Source: Eutrophocola sp964601805 (GTDB taxonomy: Bacteria; Pseudomonadota; Gammaproteobacteria; Pseudomonadales; Pseudohongiellaceae). From it: 64,000 nucleotides of DNA. A model generated the notes under the pieces. It did no database searches, was not told the DNA's origin, and saw nothing but the letters and a program-made list of their open reading frames with translations. Location: contig CAZROW010000003.1 of assembly GCA_964601805.1 (NCBI GenBank), positions 14,132 to 78,131 of the forward strand, read 5' to 3'. The translations under genes were made by a program, and so were the position numbers. Shown here piece by piece: positions 52,850-61,820 of the stretch (position 1 is the first letter of the stretch; each line of letters begins with the position of its first letter).

Positions 52850-54229
52850 TTAGTATTTGTAGTGCTCTGGCTTGTATGGGCCTTCGACTTTCACACCAAT
52901 GTACTTGGCCTGGTCGTCGGTCATGCGGGTGATAACACCGTCAAAGCCCTTGACCATGCAGGCAGCCACTTCTTCGTCCAGTTTCTTCGGCAGTACTTCA
53001 ACCTTGATGTTGCTTTCCTTGAACTCAGGATCCAGGTCGGCGAACTTGCGTTCCCAGAGATACATCTGGGCCAGTACCTGGTTGGAGAAGGAACCGTCCA
53101 TGATGCGTGAAGGATGGCCGGTAGCGTTGCCCAGGTTGATCAGGCGACCTTCGGAGAGCAGGATCAGGAAGTCTTCCTTGCCGTCCTCCAATTTGCCGCG
53201 CACGATCTTGTGAACCTGCGGCTTCACTTCTTCCCACTTCCAGTTCTTGCGCATGTAGGCAGTGTCGATTTCGTTGTCGAAGTGACCAATGTTACAGACG
53301 ACGGCAGCAGGTTTGAGTTTCTGCAGCATGTTGGCGTCACAGACATTGATGTTACCGGTGGTGGTCACGATCAGGTCGGTGGAGCCCAGCAGTTCCTCGT
53401 CGATGCAGTCGATTTTGCCGGTGTTGATGCCGTCCTTGTAGGGAGATACGACTTCGAAGCCGTCCATGCAGGCCTGCATGGCACAGATCGGGTCGACTTC
53501 AGAGATCTTCACAATCATGCCTTCCTGGCGCAGGCTGGCAGCAGAGCCTTTGCCCACGTCACCGTAACCTATAACCAGGGCTTTACGGCCGGACAGCAGC
53601 ATGTCAGTACCGCGCTTGATGCCGTCGTTCAGTGAGTGGCGGCAGCCGTACTTGTTGTCGTTCTTGGACTTGGTCACCGAGTCGTTGACGTTCACGGCCG
53701 GTACTTTCAGCTCGCCGGCTTCCATCATTTCGTACAGACGATGTACGCCGGTTGTGGTTTCCTCGGTGATGCCGTGAATGTTGTCCAGCATCTCGGGGTA
53801 TTTCTCATGAACCATGGCAGTCAGGTCACCACCGTCGTCCAGCAGCATGTTGGCATCCCAGGGCTTGCCGTCCTTGAGGATAGTCTGTTCGATACACCAC
53901 TCGGCTTCTTCCTCGGTCTGGCCTTTCCAGGCATAAACCGCAACACCGGAAGCGGCCATGGCGGCAGCAGCGTGGTCCTGCGTGGAGAAAATGTTACAGG
54001 AGGACCAGCGTACTTCGGCACCCAGTGCTTTCAGGGTTTCAATCAGTACGGCAGTCTGGATGGTCATGTGGATACAGCCAATGATCTTGGCGCCCTGCAG
54101 GGGCTTTTCTTCACCGTACTTTTCGCGCAATACCATCAGGGAAGGCATTTCAGACTCGGCAAGGATGATTTCCTTGCGGCCGAAGTCTGCCAATCCAATA
54201 TCCGCGACTTTGTAATCTTCTTTACTCAT
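52850..54229 (-). CDS. ahcY: S-adenosylhomocysteine hydrolase
   Basis: 459 residues from the ATG at 54229 (AGGAAA ribosome site). It hydrolyses S-adenosylhomocysteine to adenosine and homocysteine, keeping methylation going. Marks are IGCIHMTIQTAVLIETLKALG, SSCNIFSTQDHAAAA, the NAD loop GYGDVGKGSAASLR, and HFDNEIDTAYM; it ends in KPEHYKY with the NAD-contacting lysine and tyrosine. The length includes the ~40-residue insert common in proteobacterial forms. It follows metK on the same strand, with two hairpins in the 117-base gap. Confidence 0.97.
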   Translation of the reverse strand: MSKEDYKVADIGLADFGRKEIILAESEMPSLMVLREKYGEEKPLQGAKIIGCIHMTIQTAVLIETLKALGAEVRWSSCNIFSTQDHAAAAMAASGVAVYAWKGQTEEEAEWCIEQTILKDGKPWDANMLLDDGGDLTAMVHEKYPEMLDNIHGITEETTTGVHRLYEMMEAGELKVPAVNVNDSVTKSKNDNKYGCRHSLNDGIKRGTDMLLSGRKALVIGYGDVGKGSAASLRQEGMIVKISEVDPICAMQACMDGFEVVSPYKDGINTGKIDCIDEELLGSTDLIVTTTGNINVCDANMLQKLKPAAVVCNIGHFDNEIDTAYMRKNWKWEEVKPQVHKIVRGKLEDGKEDFLILLSEGRLINLGNATGHPSRIMDGSFSNQVLAQMYLWERKFADLDPEFKESNIKVEVLPKKLDEEVAACMVKGFDGVITRMTDDQAKYIGVKVEGPYKPEHYKY

Positions 54230-54268
54230 TTTAGTTTCCTGTTTCCTTTTAGTTATTCGGATAAAACA

Positions 54269-54318
54269 GGGACAGAGCACGCTTTGCGTGGTCTGTCCCC
54301 TGGCTGGTTGTACCAGCC
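54269..54318. repeat. Tandem hairpins between metK and ahcY
   Basis: GGGACAGAGCACGC-TTT-GCGTGGTCTGTCCC (54269-54299) is a 14-bp stem with one mismatch. GGCTGG-TTGTA-CCAGCC (54302-54318) is a second, perfect 6-bp stem. They lie in the ahcY leader. I find no match to the conserved core of the SAH riboswitch. The GGGACAGA ends also occur by the heptamer array at 22559. Confidence 0.55.
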
Positions 54319-54346
54319 TGCTTCTATCTGACTGGGCGTCTAACTA

Positions 54347-55507
54347 TCAGATACCGGCGTCTGCTTTCAGTGCATCTGCCTTGTCGGTTTTTTCCCAACT
54401 GAACTCATCACGTCCGAAATGCCCATAGGCGGCAGTGGGACGGTAAATCGGGTTCAGCAGGTCCAGCATCTTGATGAGGCCGGCAGGCTTGCAGTCAAAG
54501 TTTTCCCTGACCAGCTTGGTGATTTTCGCATCATCAATCTTGCCAGTGCCGAAAGTGTCAACCAGGATGGAGGTAGGCTCGGCTACACCAATGGCATAGG
54601 AGAGCTGTACTTCACATCGGCTGGCAATACCGGCAGCCACGATGTTCTTGGCAATATAACGTGCCAGGTAGGCCGCTGAACGGTCAACCTTGGAGGGGTC
54701 CTTGCCTGAGAATGCGCCACCACCGTGACGGGCCATGCCGCCGTAGGTATCAACGATGATTTTGCGTCCGGTCAGGCCGCAGTCGCCGTGTGGGCCACCG
54801 ACAATGAACTGGCCGGTTGGGTTGATGTGGTACTTGGTGTCGCCATCGAGCATGGAGGCTGGCAGTACCGGTTTGATGATTTCTTCCATGACTGCTTCAC
54901 GCAGGTCTTCCTGGCTGATGTCGGCAGTATGCTGGGTTGACAGTACTACAGCGTCAATGGACTGCGGTTTGCCGTCAACGTAACGGTAAGTCAGCTGGCT
55001 CTTGGCGTCTGGCAGCAGGAAAGGCAGTTTGCCGGCCTTGCGCACCTCAGACTGCTTTTTCACCAGCAGGTGTGAGTAGGTAATCGGGGCCGGCATCAAT
55101 ACGTCTGTTTCATCACAGGCGTAACCGAACATAAGGCCCTGGTCTCCCGCACCCTGTTCCTTGTGCAGGCCTTCGCCTTCTGTCACACCCATGGAAATAT
55201 CGGGTGACTGTTTACCGATGGCGTTGAGAACAGCACAGTTGTGTCCGTCAAAACCTTCTGATCCGCCGTCGTAGCCGATATCCAGGATGACACCACGCAC
55301 GATACTTTCCACGTCGATAACGGCGGTAGTGGTAACTTCGCCGGCGACCAGTGCAAGGCCAGTATTTACCAGGGTTTCGACGGCGACACGGGATTTCGGA
55401 TCTTGTTCCAGTAATGCATCAAGAATGGCATCTGATATCTGGTCCGATACTTTGTCAGGATGGCCTTCAGATACAGATTCCGATGTAAACAATACTGCTT
55501 CAGTCAT
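54347..55507 (-). CDS. metK: S-adenosylmethionine synthetase
   Basis: 386 residues from the ATG at 55507 (AGGAAAAC upstream). It makes SAM from methionine and ATP. Conserved blocks are SEGHPDKVSDQISDAILD, the ATP loop GAGDQGLMFGYACDET, GGPHGDCGLTGRKIIVDTYG and GGGAFSGKDPSKVDRSAAY. The length is normal. It heads the metK-ahcY pair. A possible structured leader lies upstream (55579-55625). Confidence 0.97.
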   Translation of the reverse strand: MTEAVLFTSESVSEGHPDKVSDQISDAILDALLEQDPKSRVAVETLVNTGLALVAGEVTTTAVIDVESIVRGVILDIGYDGGSEGFDGHNCAVLNAIGKQSPDISMGVTEGEGLHKEQGAGDQGLMFGYACDETDVLMPAPITYSHLLVKKQSEVRKAGKLPFLLPDAKSQLTYRYVDGKPQSIDAVVLSTQHTADISQEDLREAVMEEIIKPVLPASMLDGDTKYHINPTGQFIVGGPHGDCGLTGRKIIVDTYGGMARHGGGAFSGKDPSKVDRSAAYLARYIAKNIVAAGIASRCEVQLSYAIGVAEPTSILVDTFGTGKIDDAKITKLVRENFDCKPAGLIKMLDLLNPIYRPTAAYGHFGRDEFSWEKTDKADALKADAGI

Positions 55508-56129
55508 ACTGTTTTCCTTCTGTTTAGTGCAAATGTCAGTGCCGGAATTTTTGCGGCGACTGTTTGCCATGATGTCTTGACTTGCAATGCTGACCCACAC
55601 GGATACGCTGAGTCTTTCTCAAGTCTCTTTATGTAATTGGTCTGTGATAGTTATATAAGTAGAGTCAAAGAAATCGTCTAACTACCTTGAACCAAGGCTA
55701 CCTCCTGAACTGATTTCTTCCCCCGGGATTTGCCCGTAAGTAAATGCTTCAAGTTTGTATCCCGTGTCCGCCCAATCTGCTCTGTTAGCTCACGCCAATC
55801 CTTGGGGGGATGTTTGTCTATTTAACCTAGGATATCTTGAATACTTGTAATTTTTATAATCAGACAGGAATTGCAGGGCCACGAATGTATCACCCTCCAA
55901 GGGTTTTCGCAAATCCCCGGAAATAACGGGTTTTTCATTCAACTGGGGGCTGATACGGGCTTTTTTGGCCTATTCTGTATGGCAAATTGACACTGGCTGG
56001 GAGACAATAGAGCCCCCCAGAAAAAGTGAACCAAAAAAAACAATTCGGGATGCTGGTTGCGCCGATACACGGGGCAACCGACTACTACAGATAATCATAT
56101 TTACCCCCGTTCGGGACAGGAGAAGCAGT
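55508..56129. promoter_or_regulatory. Divergent control region between metK and transketolase
   Basis: About 620 bases. On the metK side, GACTTG (55579-55584) pairs with CAAGTC (55620-55625), enclosing a second, wobble-containing helix; this might be a structured mRNA leader. On the tkt side, hairpins CCCT-CCA-AGGG (55893-55903) and CCCG-GAAATAA-CGGG followed by TTTTT (near 55916-55935) could be a terminator or attenuator. GACAGGAG precedes the tkt ATG. I see no gene. Confidence 0.4.
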
Positions 56130-58184
56130 ATGCCGGCTGAGAAATCCAGCACTTCCGGTATCAACGAGTCAGAAGCAAGCAGCATCAGCAGGAAAGCCTC
56201 CCGTAAAGACTGTGCCAATGCCATCCGTGTACTGGCCATGGATGCTGTCCAGCAAGCCAATTCCGGCCATCCGGGCGCACCCATGGGCATGGCCGATATC
56301 GCCGAAGTGCTCTGGAATGACTTCCTGCGCCACAATCCCACCAACCCGAACTGGATCAACCGCGACCGTTTTGTCCTGTCCAACGGCCACGGCTCGATGC
56401 TGATCTATGCCCTGCTGCACCTGACCGGCTATGACCTGCCCATTGAGGAGCTGAAGAATTTCCGCCAGTTGGGCTCCAAAACCCCGGGTCACCCTGAATA
56501 CGGCTATACCCCGGGTGTGGAAACCACCACGGGTCCCCTGGGCCAGGGCCTGGCCAATGCGGTAGGCATGGCCATTGCCGAGCGTACCCTGGGCGCCCAG
56601 TTCAACCGTGACGGTTTTCCGCCGGTTATTGATCACTACACCTATGTCTTTGCCGGTGACGGCTGCCTCATGGAAGGCATTTCCCATGAAGTGTGCTCCC
56701 TGGCCGGTTCGCTGAACCTGGGCAAACTGATCGTGTTCTACGATGACAACGGCATCTCCATTGATGGTGAAGTCGCGGAATGGTTCGGGGACGACACCGA
56801 CCAGCGTTTCCAGGCCTATCACTGGCAGACACTGACCATCGATGGCCACAATCCTGATGAAATCAGCGAAGCCATCAAGGCGGCCCGGGCCAACAAGGAC
56901 CAGCCCACCCTGATTATCTGCAAGACCCAGATCGGTTATGGCTCGCCCAACAAGGCCGGCACCTCAGCTACCCACGGTGCACCGCTGGGCGAGGACGAAG
57001 TCCAGGCCACCCGCGAGGCCCTGGGCTGGAATTATCCTCCGTTCGAGATTCCTGATGAGATCTACCAGACCTGGGAAGCCCGCGAGAAAGGCTATGCCTT
57101 TGAAACTTCCTGGAAAGAGCTGTTTACCCAGTTTGAAGAGGAGTACCCGGTCCACGCCATGGAGCTCATCCGTCGTATTCGCGGCGGGCTGTGTGCAGAT
57201 TTTGAAGAGGTGGCCAACCAGTATATTTCGCAGTGCAACGAGGACGCGGCTGACATGGCCACGCGCAAGGCTTCCCAGCAGGCCATCGGCGCGTTTGGCA
57301 CCGTGTTGCCCGAGCTGATCGGCGGCTCTGCCGATTTGACCGGCTCCAATCTCACCGCCTGGGACGGTAGCCTGGCCATCACCCGGAACCCCAAGGGCAA
57401 CTATATCTACTATGGTGTCCGCGAGTTCGGCATGGCCGCCATCAACAATGGGATAGCCCTGCACGGCGGCTTTATCCCCTATGGCGGTACCTTCCTGATT
57501 TTCATGGAGTATGCCCGCAACGCCGTGCGCATGGCAGCCTTGATGAAGCAGCGCAATATTTTTGTCTTCACCCATGACTCCATCGGTCAGGGAGAAGACG
57601 GCCCGACCCACCAGGCTATCGAACAGCTTTGTGCCCTGCGCGTGACACCGAACATGTCGGTCTGGCGTCCTGCTGACAACGTGGAAACTGCCGTGTCCTG
57701 GAAGGCGGCATTGCAGAACGGGGAAGGCCCTACCTCCCTGGTACTGACCCGGCAGGGCGTTCCTCACCTGGAACGCAGCCAGGAGCAGATCGAAGGGATT
57801 GCCCGTGGCGCTTATATCCTGGCCGATTGTGAGGGTGAGCCGGAAGCGGTGGTACTGGCCACAGGCTCCGAAGTCTCGGTCTCGCTGGAAGCGGTCAAAT
57901 CCCTGCAGGCTGAAGGCAAGGCAGTACGCCTGGTCTCCATGCCGTCAACGGATGTGTTCGATGCCCAGGAGGCAGACTATCGCGAATCGGTACTGCCGGC
58001 CGCCGTGCGCAAGCGCGTAGCCGTGGAAGCGGCCCAGGTCGACTACTGGTACAAGTACGTGGGACTGGACGGCAAGGTGATCGGCATGACCACGTTTGGT
58101 GAATCTGCGCCGGGCAAGGTGGTCATGGAGCACTTTGGCTTCACGGCGGACAAGATCAAGGCCCAGATCAGCGAACTGCTGTAG
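56130..58184 (+). CDS. tkt: Transketolase
   Basis: 684 residues from the ATG at 56130, which has GACAGGAG seven bases upstream. A longer frame begins at 55965 but lacks support. The ~20-residue N-terminal tail precedes the usual opening DCANAIRVLAMDAVQQANSG. TPP/Mg motif GDGCLMEGISHEVCSLAG, catalytic His in NSGHPGAP and NGHGSML, and VREFGMAAINNGIALHGG in the pyrimidine domain are all intact. It moves two-carbon ketol units in the pentose phosphate pathway. The TAG stop is part of the GTAG head of a REP sequence (58181). With pgk and fba it forms the familiar carbon-metabolism cluster. Confidence 0.96.
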   Translation: MPAEKSSTSGINESEASSISRKASRKDCANAIRVLAMDAVQQANSGHPGAPMGMADIAEVLWNDFLRHNPTNPNWINRDRFVLSNGHGSMLIYALLHLTGYDLPIEELKNFRQLGSKTPGHPEYGYTPGVETTTGPLGQGLANAVGMAIAERTLGAQFNRDGFPPVIDHYTYVFAGDGCLMEGISHEVCSLAGSLNLGKLIVFYDDNGISIDGEVAEWFGDDTDQRFQAYHWQTLTIDGHNPDEISEAIKAARANKDQPTLIICKTQIGYGSPNKAGTSATHGAPLGEDEVQATREALGWNYPPFEIPDEIYQTWEAREKGYAFETSWKELFTQFEEEYPVHAMELIRRIRGGLCADFEEVANQYISQCNEDAADMATRKASQQAIGAFGTVLPELIGGSADLTGSNLTAWDGSLAITRNPKGNYIYYGVREFGMAAINNGIALHGGFIPYGGTFLIFMEYARNAVRMAALMKQRNIFVFTHDSIGQGEDGPTHQAIEQLCALRVTPNMSVWRPADNVETAVSWKAALQNGEGPTSLVLTRQGVPHLERSQEQIEGIARGAYILADCEGEPEAVVLATGSEVSVSLEAVKSLQAEGKAVRLVSMPSTDVFDAQEADYRESVLPAAVRKRVAVEAAQVDYWYKYVGLDGKVIGMTTFGESAPGKVVMEHFGFTADKIKAQISELL

Positions 58185-58273
58185 GCCGGAAATGGCCCGC
58201 AGGGCCATCTCCGGCATTTGTATCTCGTTTTAAATCGGGATTGCCGGAGATTGCTGCGCAATTTCCGGCCTAC
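58181..58273. repeat. Inverted REP pair, family A, overlapping the tkt stop codon
   Basis: Left copy 58181-58216 (GTAGGCCGGAAATGGCCC..GGGCCATCTCCGGC) begins one base before the tkt TAG; right copy 58242-58273 is inverted (..CCGGCCTAC). The spacer is about 25 bases. The REP supplies the stop codon. Confidence 0.9.
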
Positions 58274-58312
58274 AAGGTGACGAGGTTGATCGAAGCTGCC
58301 AGCACCACCGCA

Positions 58313-58993
58313 TCAGGTCCTGTTCAGGCGTATACCGGCAGTGTCCTCAACCGGGGCATAACCCAGGTTCTCCATGAACACTTTCACCATATCATCGGCG
58401 TCATAGTCGAGGATGCGCACTTCATCAAATACCGCAGCCAGCAGGGCCTTCTTGCGCTCGTAATCAAACAGCCAGGAATCGGCTTCCAGGTAGCGGTAGG
58501 AACCCGGATCATCACTCAGGGGTAGCTCCAGTGACTCGAGCTGTTTCTGGTAAGACTGGCGGTAGGATTCCTTGTCCCGAAAACAGCACAGCGTCACCAC
58601 TTCATCGCTGTACAGGGAAAACAGCTGTTTCAGGCGGGCGTATTCGGTTTCAGAATCCAGCAGGTAGAGCCCTTCATTGGTCCACAGTACTTCCTCGCAG
58701 CCAGCGGCCTGCGCTTTTTCGTAGTGCCTGGCCACTTCCGTTGCCAGCCGGCGCTCCAGCGTATTGAAAAACTCCTCATCGAGAAATTCCTGCAGCCGCA
58801 GCTTGGCCGTGGAATCCCGGTTTTCGTCCAGGGCATAGACATTGAGCAGGAAATGGGAGGGATTATCGAAGCCCAGCAGGGTATCGGGCACATAGAGCCC
58901 GGCTGACATCAGGGTTTCCCGGTGTGTCTGCAGGTAGTGCTGGATGGACGTGGTGCCGGTCTTGTGCTGACCGATGTGGACGTAGGTTCTCAC
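58313..58993 (-). CDS. Sulfotransferase-like protein
   Basis: A 226-residue protein opening with MRTYVHIGQHKTGTTSIQHY, the PAPS 5'-phosphate-binding loop of sulfotransferases. A CCFRDKESYRQSYQ block in the middle fits the 3'-phosphate-binding R...S region. It is on the short side for the superfamily. Its acceptor is unknown. It sits on the opposite strand between tkt and pgk, where epd is found in the E. coli-type cluster, and is flanked by repeat DNA, suggesting later insertion. An in-frame start at 58993 is natural. Confidence 0.75.
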   Translation of the reverse strand: MRTYVHIGQHKTGTTSIQHYLQTHRETLMSAGLYVPDTLLGFDNPSHFLLNVYALDENRDSTAKLRLQEFLDEEFFNTLERRLATEVARHYEKAQAAGCEEVLWTNEGLYLLDSETEYARLKQLFSLYSDEVVTLCCFRDKESYRQSYQKQLESLELPLSDDPGSYRYLEADSWLFDYERKKALLAAVFDEVRILDYDADDMVKVFMENLGYAPVEDTAGIRLNRT

Positions 58994-59157
58994 TTTTTCG
59001 TGTAGCTGTTGAATCGTTTACAAACCAGGGGTGACTGTATCGTGTTATCTCGTATTTTCCTTGTATTTGGCGGCCCGGATGTGCAGAAAAGTTTTCTGCA
59101 ATCGGGTATGATTTGCCTTCCTAGCAACCGGCCAACCTCTTCGACATAGCAGTTACC

Positions 59158-60336
59158 ATGACCATTCGCAGTATTCATGATTACCCCCTGAAAGACCAGC
59201 GTGTATTAATCCGGGAAGACCTCAATGTGCCCGTCAAGGACGGCAAGGTGGTCAATGACACCCGCATCATGGCAGCACTGCCTACCATTCGCCTGGCCCT
59301 GGAGGCTGGCGCGAAGGTCATCATCATGTCCCACCTGGGGCGGCCGGAAGAAGGCGTGCCCATCAGCGAGCAGGCCCCGTTTTCCATGGCGCCGGTAGCA
59401 GATTACCTGGGCCAGTTACTGGATGCCGAGGTGGCCATCATGTCACCGGACTTTTCCGCAGAGGATTCGCAGCAGCTGGCATCCGGCAGTTGTGTGCTGC
59501 TGGAAAACGTGCGCACCAATGTCGGTGAAAAATCCGATGCTGAGGACCTGGCCCGTTATTACGCCAGTTTGTGCGATATTTTTGTGATGGATGCCTTTGG
59601 TACCGCCCACCGGGCCCAGGCCAGTACCCATGGTGTGGCCAAGTTTGCGCCCAAGGCCTGCGCCGGTCCGCTGCTGAAGGCGGAACTGGATGCCCTGGAG
59701 AAGGCGCTGAGCAATCCGGAGCGCCCGATGCTGGCCGTAGTCGGTGGCGCCAAGGTCTCCAGCAAGCTGAGTGTACTTGAAGCTTTGGCAGGCAAGGTTG
59801 AGCAGCTGATCGTGGGCGGCGGAATTGCCAATACCTTCCTGGCAGCGGCGGGCAAGCCCGTGGGCAAGTCCCTGGTCGAGGCAGACATGATTCCGGTGGC
59901 CAAAAAACTGATGGAAAGTGCCGATATTCCCCTGCCGGTGGATGTACTGGTAGCAACAGAGTTTTCCGAGACGGCGCCGGCGACCCTCAAGGGCGTCGAT
60001 GACGTGGGCGACGATGATATGATTCTTGATGTCGGCCCGGAAACCAGCAAGCAGTTTGCTGCGCTTATTGGTGGCATGAAGACCATACTCTGGAATGGCC
60101 CTGTAGGTGTTTTTGAGTTTGATAATTTTGCCCACGGCACAGAGTCACTGGCAAAGGCCATTGCTGAGAATGACGGATTCTCCATTGCCGGTGGCGGGGA
60201 AACCATTACCGCTATCGACAAGTACGGCATCAGTGACAGGATTTCCTATATCTCTACCGGCGGAGGCGCCTTCCTGGAATTCGTCGAAGGCAAGACATTA
60301 CCGGCCGTGGCGGTGTTGGAAGAGCGTGGGAGCTAG
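59158..60336 (+). CDS. pgk: Phosphoglycerate kinase
   Basis: 392 residues, the usual bacterial length. It opens LKDQRVLIREDLNVPVKDGK and includes SHLGRPEEG, the ENVRTNVGEKSDAEDLARYY block, DAFGTAHRAQAST, VGGAKVSSKL, and ends with STGGGAFLEFVEGKTLPAV. It makes ATP from 1,3-bisphosphoglycerate in glycolysis (reversibly in gluconeogenesis). Its final codons and TAG stop run into the AAGGAAC heptamer array. The next genes on this strand are the repeat-rich spacer and fba; pyruvate kinase is not between them. Confidence 0.96.
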   Translation: MTIRSIHDYPLKDQRVLIREDLNVPVKDGKVVNDTRIMAALPTIRLALEAGAKVIIMSHLGRPEEGVPISEQAPFSMAPVADYLGQLLDAEVAIMSPDFSAEDSQQLASGSCVLLENVRTNVGEKSDAEDLARYYASLCDIFVMDAFGTAHRAQASTHGVAKFAPKACAGPLLKAELDALEKALSNPERPMLAVVGGAKVSSKLSVLEALAGKVEQLIVGGGIANTFLAAAGKPVGKSLVEADMIPVAKKLMESADIPLPVDVLVATEFSETAPATLKGVDDVGDDDMILDVGPETSKQFAALIGGMKTILWNGPVGVFEFDNFAHGTESLAKAIAENDGFSIAGGGETITAIDKYGISDRISYISTGGGAFLEFVEGKTLPAVAVLEERGS

Positions 60337-60560
60337 GAACAAGGAACAAGGAACAAGGGACGACACGTAAGGCTATAACGGGATCTCGTAGGTCGGGATT
60401 ACCCTAAAGGGCATAAAAGGCGCGAAGCGCCGTTTCCCGACGATGAAGTCCTGGAAAATGAAATGGCATCTATGTCTGCAAACGCTCCGCTTTATGCCGA
60501 CCTACGAAATGGTGAGGTTTTTGTAGGTCGGATAAGGTCCGAAGGACCGCCATCCGACAT
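60334..60560. repeat. Composite repeat 4: heptamers, box, expanded family-B REP, family-C REP and an extra hairpin
   Basis: AAGGAAC x3 and AAGGGAC start at the pgk stop. GACGACACGT follows, then REP-B 60388-60442 that carries an 18-base insertion (containing CCCTAAAGGG) inside its left arm. REP-C 60472-60505 is inverted. A further hairpin at 60523-60560 (GTAGGTCGGATAAGGTCC..GGACCGCCATCCGAC) has its own GTAG head. The element fills most of the pgk-fba gap. Confidence 0.85.
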
Positions 60561-60621
60561 CAGTTAAAAAGTTAATAGACAAAAGATCAATTTAAAGAAC
60601 AGAGCGAAAAGGAACACGACA

Positions 60622-61689
60622 ATGGCATTAATGAGCTTGAGACAGTTGCTGGACCATGCGGCGGAAAATGATTACGGCGTCCCCGCGTTCAACGTCAATA
60701 ACCTGGAGCAGGTCAGGGCGATCATGATGGGTGCCGATGAGGTGAACAGCCCGGTCATCCTGCAGGCCTCGGCCGGTGCACGTAAATATGCCGGCTCCAA
60801 CTTTCTCAAGCACTTGATCCAGGGCGCTATCGAGGAATTTCCGCATATCCCCATTGTCATGCACCAGGACCACGGGGTGTCGCCGGCAGTTTGCCAGCGC
60901 TCCATCCAGCTGGGTTTTTCCTCCGTCATGATGGACGGTTCCCTGGGCGAGGACGGCAAGACGCCGATGGATTTTGATTACAATGTTGATGTCACCCAAC
61001 GTGCCGTGTACATGGCCCATGCCTGCGGCGTGTCCGTGGAAGGTGAGCTGGGCTGCCTGGGTTCCCTGGAGTCCGGCATGGCCGGCGAAGAGGATGGTCA
61101 TGGCGCCGAAGGCAAACTCACCATGGACCAGTTGCTCACCGATCCGGAAGAAGCGGCCCAGTTTGTCGAGGCCACCCAGGTCGATGCCCTGGCCATTGCC
61201 TGCGGCACCAGTCACGGCGCCTACAAGTTCAGCCGCCCGCCGACGGGCGATATCCTGGCCATGGAACGTATCCGTGAAATACACCAGCGTATTCCCAATA
61301 CCCACCTGGTCATGCACGGTTCTTCCTCTGTCCCCCAGGAATGGTTGGCCGTGATTAATGAATTTGGTGGCGAGATACCGGAGACCTACGGTGTCCCGGT
61401 TGAAGAAATCCAGGAAGGTATTCGCAATGGTGTGCGCAAGGTCAATATCGATACCGACCTGCGCCTGGCCTCCACCGGGGCCGTGCGCCGTTTCCTGGCG
61501 GAAAACAAATCCGAATTTGATCCGCGCAAGTTCCTGACACCGACCATCAATGCCATGAAAGACATCGTGGTGGCCAGGCTGACAGCCTTCGGGACTGCCG
61601 GGCAGGTTTCAAAAATCGGCAAGATTTATAACCTGGAAGAAATGTCTGAACGTTACAGTGCCGGTGAATACAAGGCACACGTAAACTGA
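60622..61689 (+). CDS. fba: Class II fructose-bisphosphate aldolase
   Basis: 355 residues. The Zn ligand regions are VMHQDHGVSPAVCQ (His), GSLESGMAGEEDGHG-type text and CGTSHGAYKF (His), plus LVMHGSSSVPQ. It cleaves fructose-1,6-bisphosphate to DHAP and glyceraldehyde-3-phosphate, using zinc. The LGCLGSLESG and EETYGV patterns are those of the CbbA-like class IIA/IIB group of proteobacteria rather than E. coli FbaA. AAGGAACACGACA precedes the ATG. It is co-directional with pgk, across a repeat element. Confidence 0.95.
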   Translation: MALMSLRQLLDHAAENDYGVPAFNVNNLEQVRAIMMGADEVNSPVILQASAGARKYAGSNFLKHLIQGAIEEFPHIPIVMHQDHGVSPAVCQRSIQLGFSSVMMDGSLGEDGKTPMDFDYNVDVTQRAVYMAHACGVSVEGELGCLGSLESGMAGEEDGHGAEGKLTMDQLLTDPEEAAQFVEATQVDALAIACGTSHGAYKFSRPPTGDILAMERIREIHQRIPNTHLVMHGSSSVPQEWLAVINEFGGEIPETYGVPVEEIQEGIRNGVRKVNIDTDLRLASTGAVRRFLAENKSEFDPRKFLTPTINAMKDIVVARLTAFGTAGQVSKIGKIYNLEEMSERYSAGEYKAHVN

Positions 61690-61820
61690 TTCGACAGCAG
61701 TCCCGTTAAACACTCGAAGCACACCCAGGCAATCTGTTCATAACGGACAGGCGGCCTGTACTGACTGGCGATTATCGCCCGATAAAAGAACAACAAGCAC
61801 AGCTCTGGCAGGAACCCGCA

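Noticed and set aside
54230..54346. SAH riboswitch in front of ahcY
   Set aside because: The leader has hairpins, but I find no match to the conserved SAH riboswitch core. Left as plain hairpins.
55965..56129. Upstream extension of the transketolase frame
   Set aside because: The added residues have no family similarity, and a strong ribosome site precedes the ATG at 56130.
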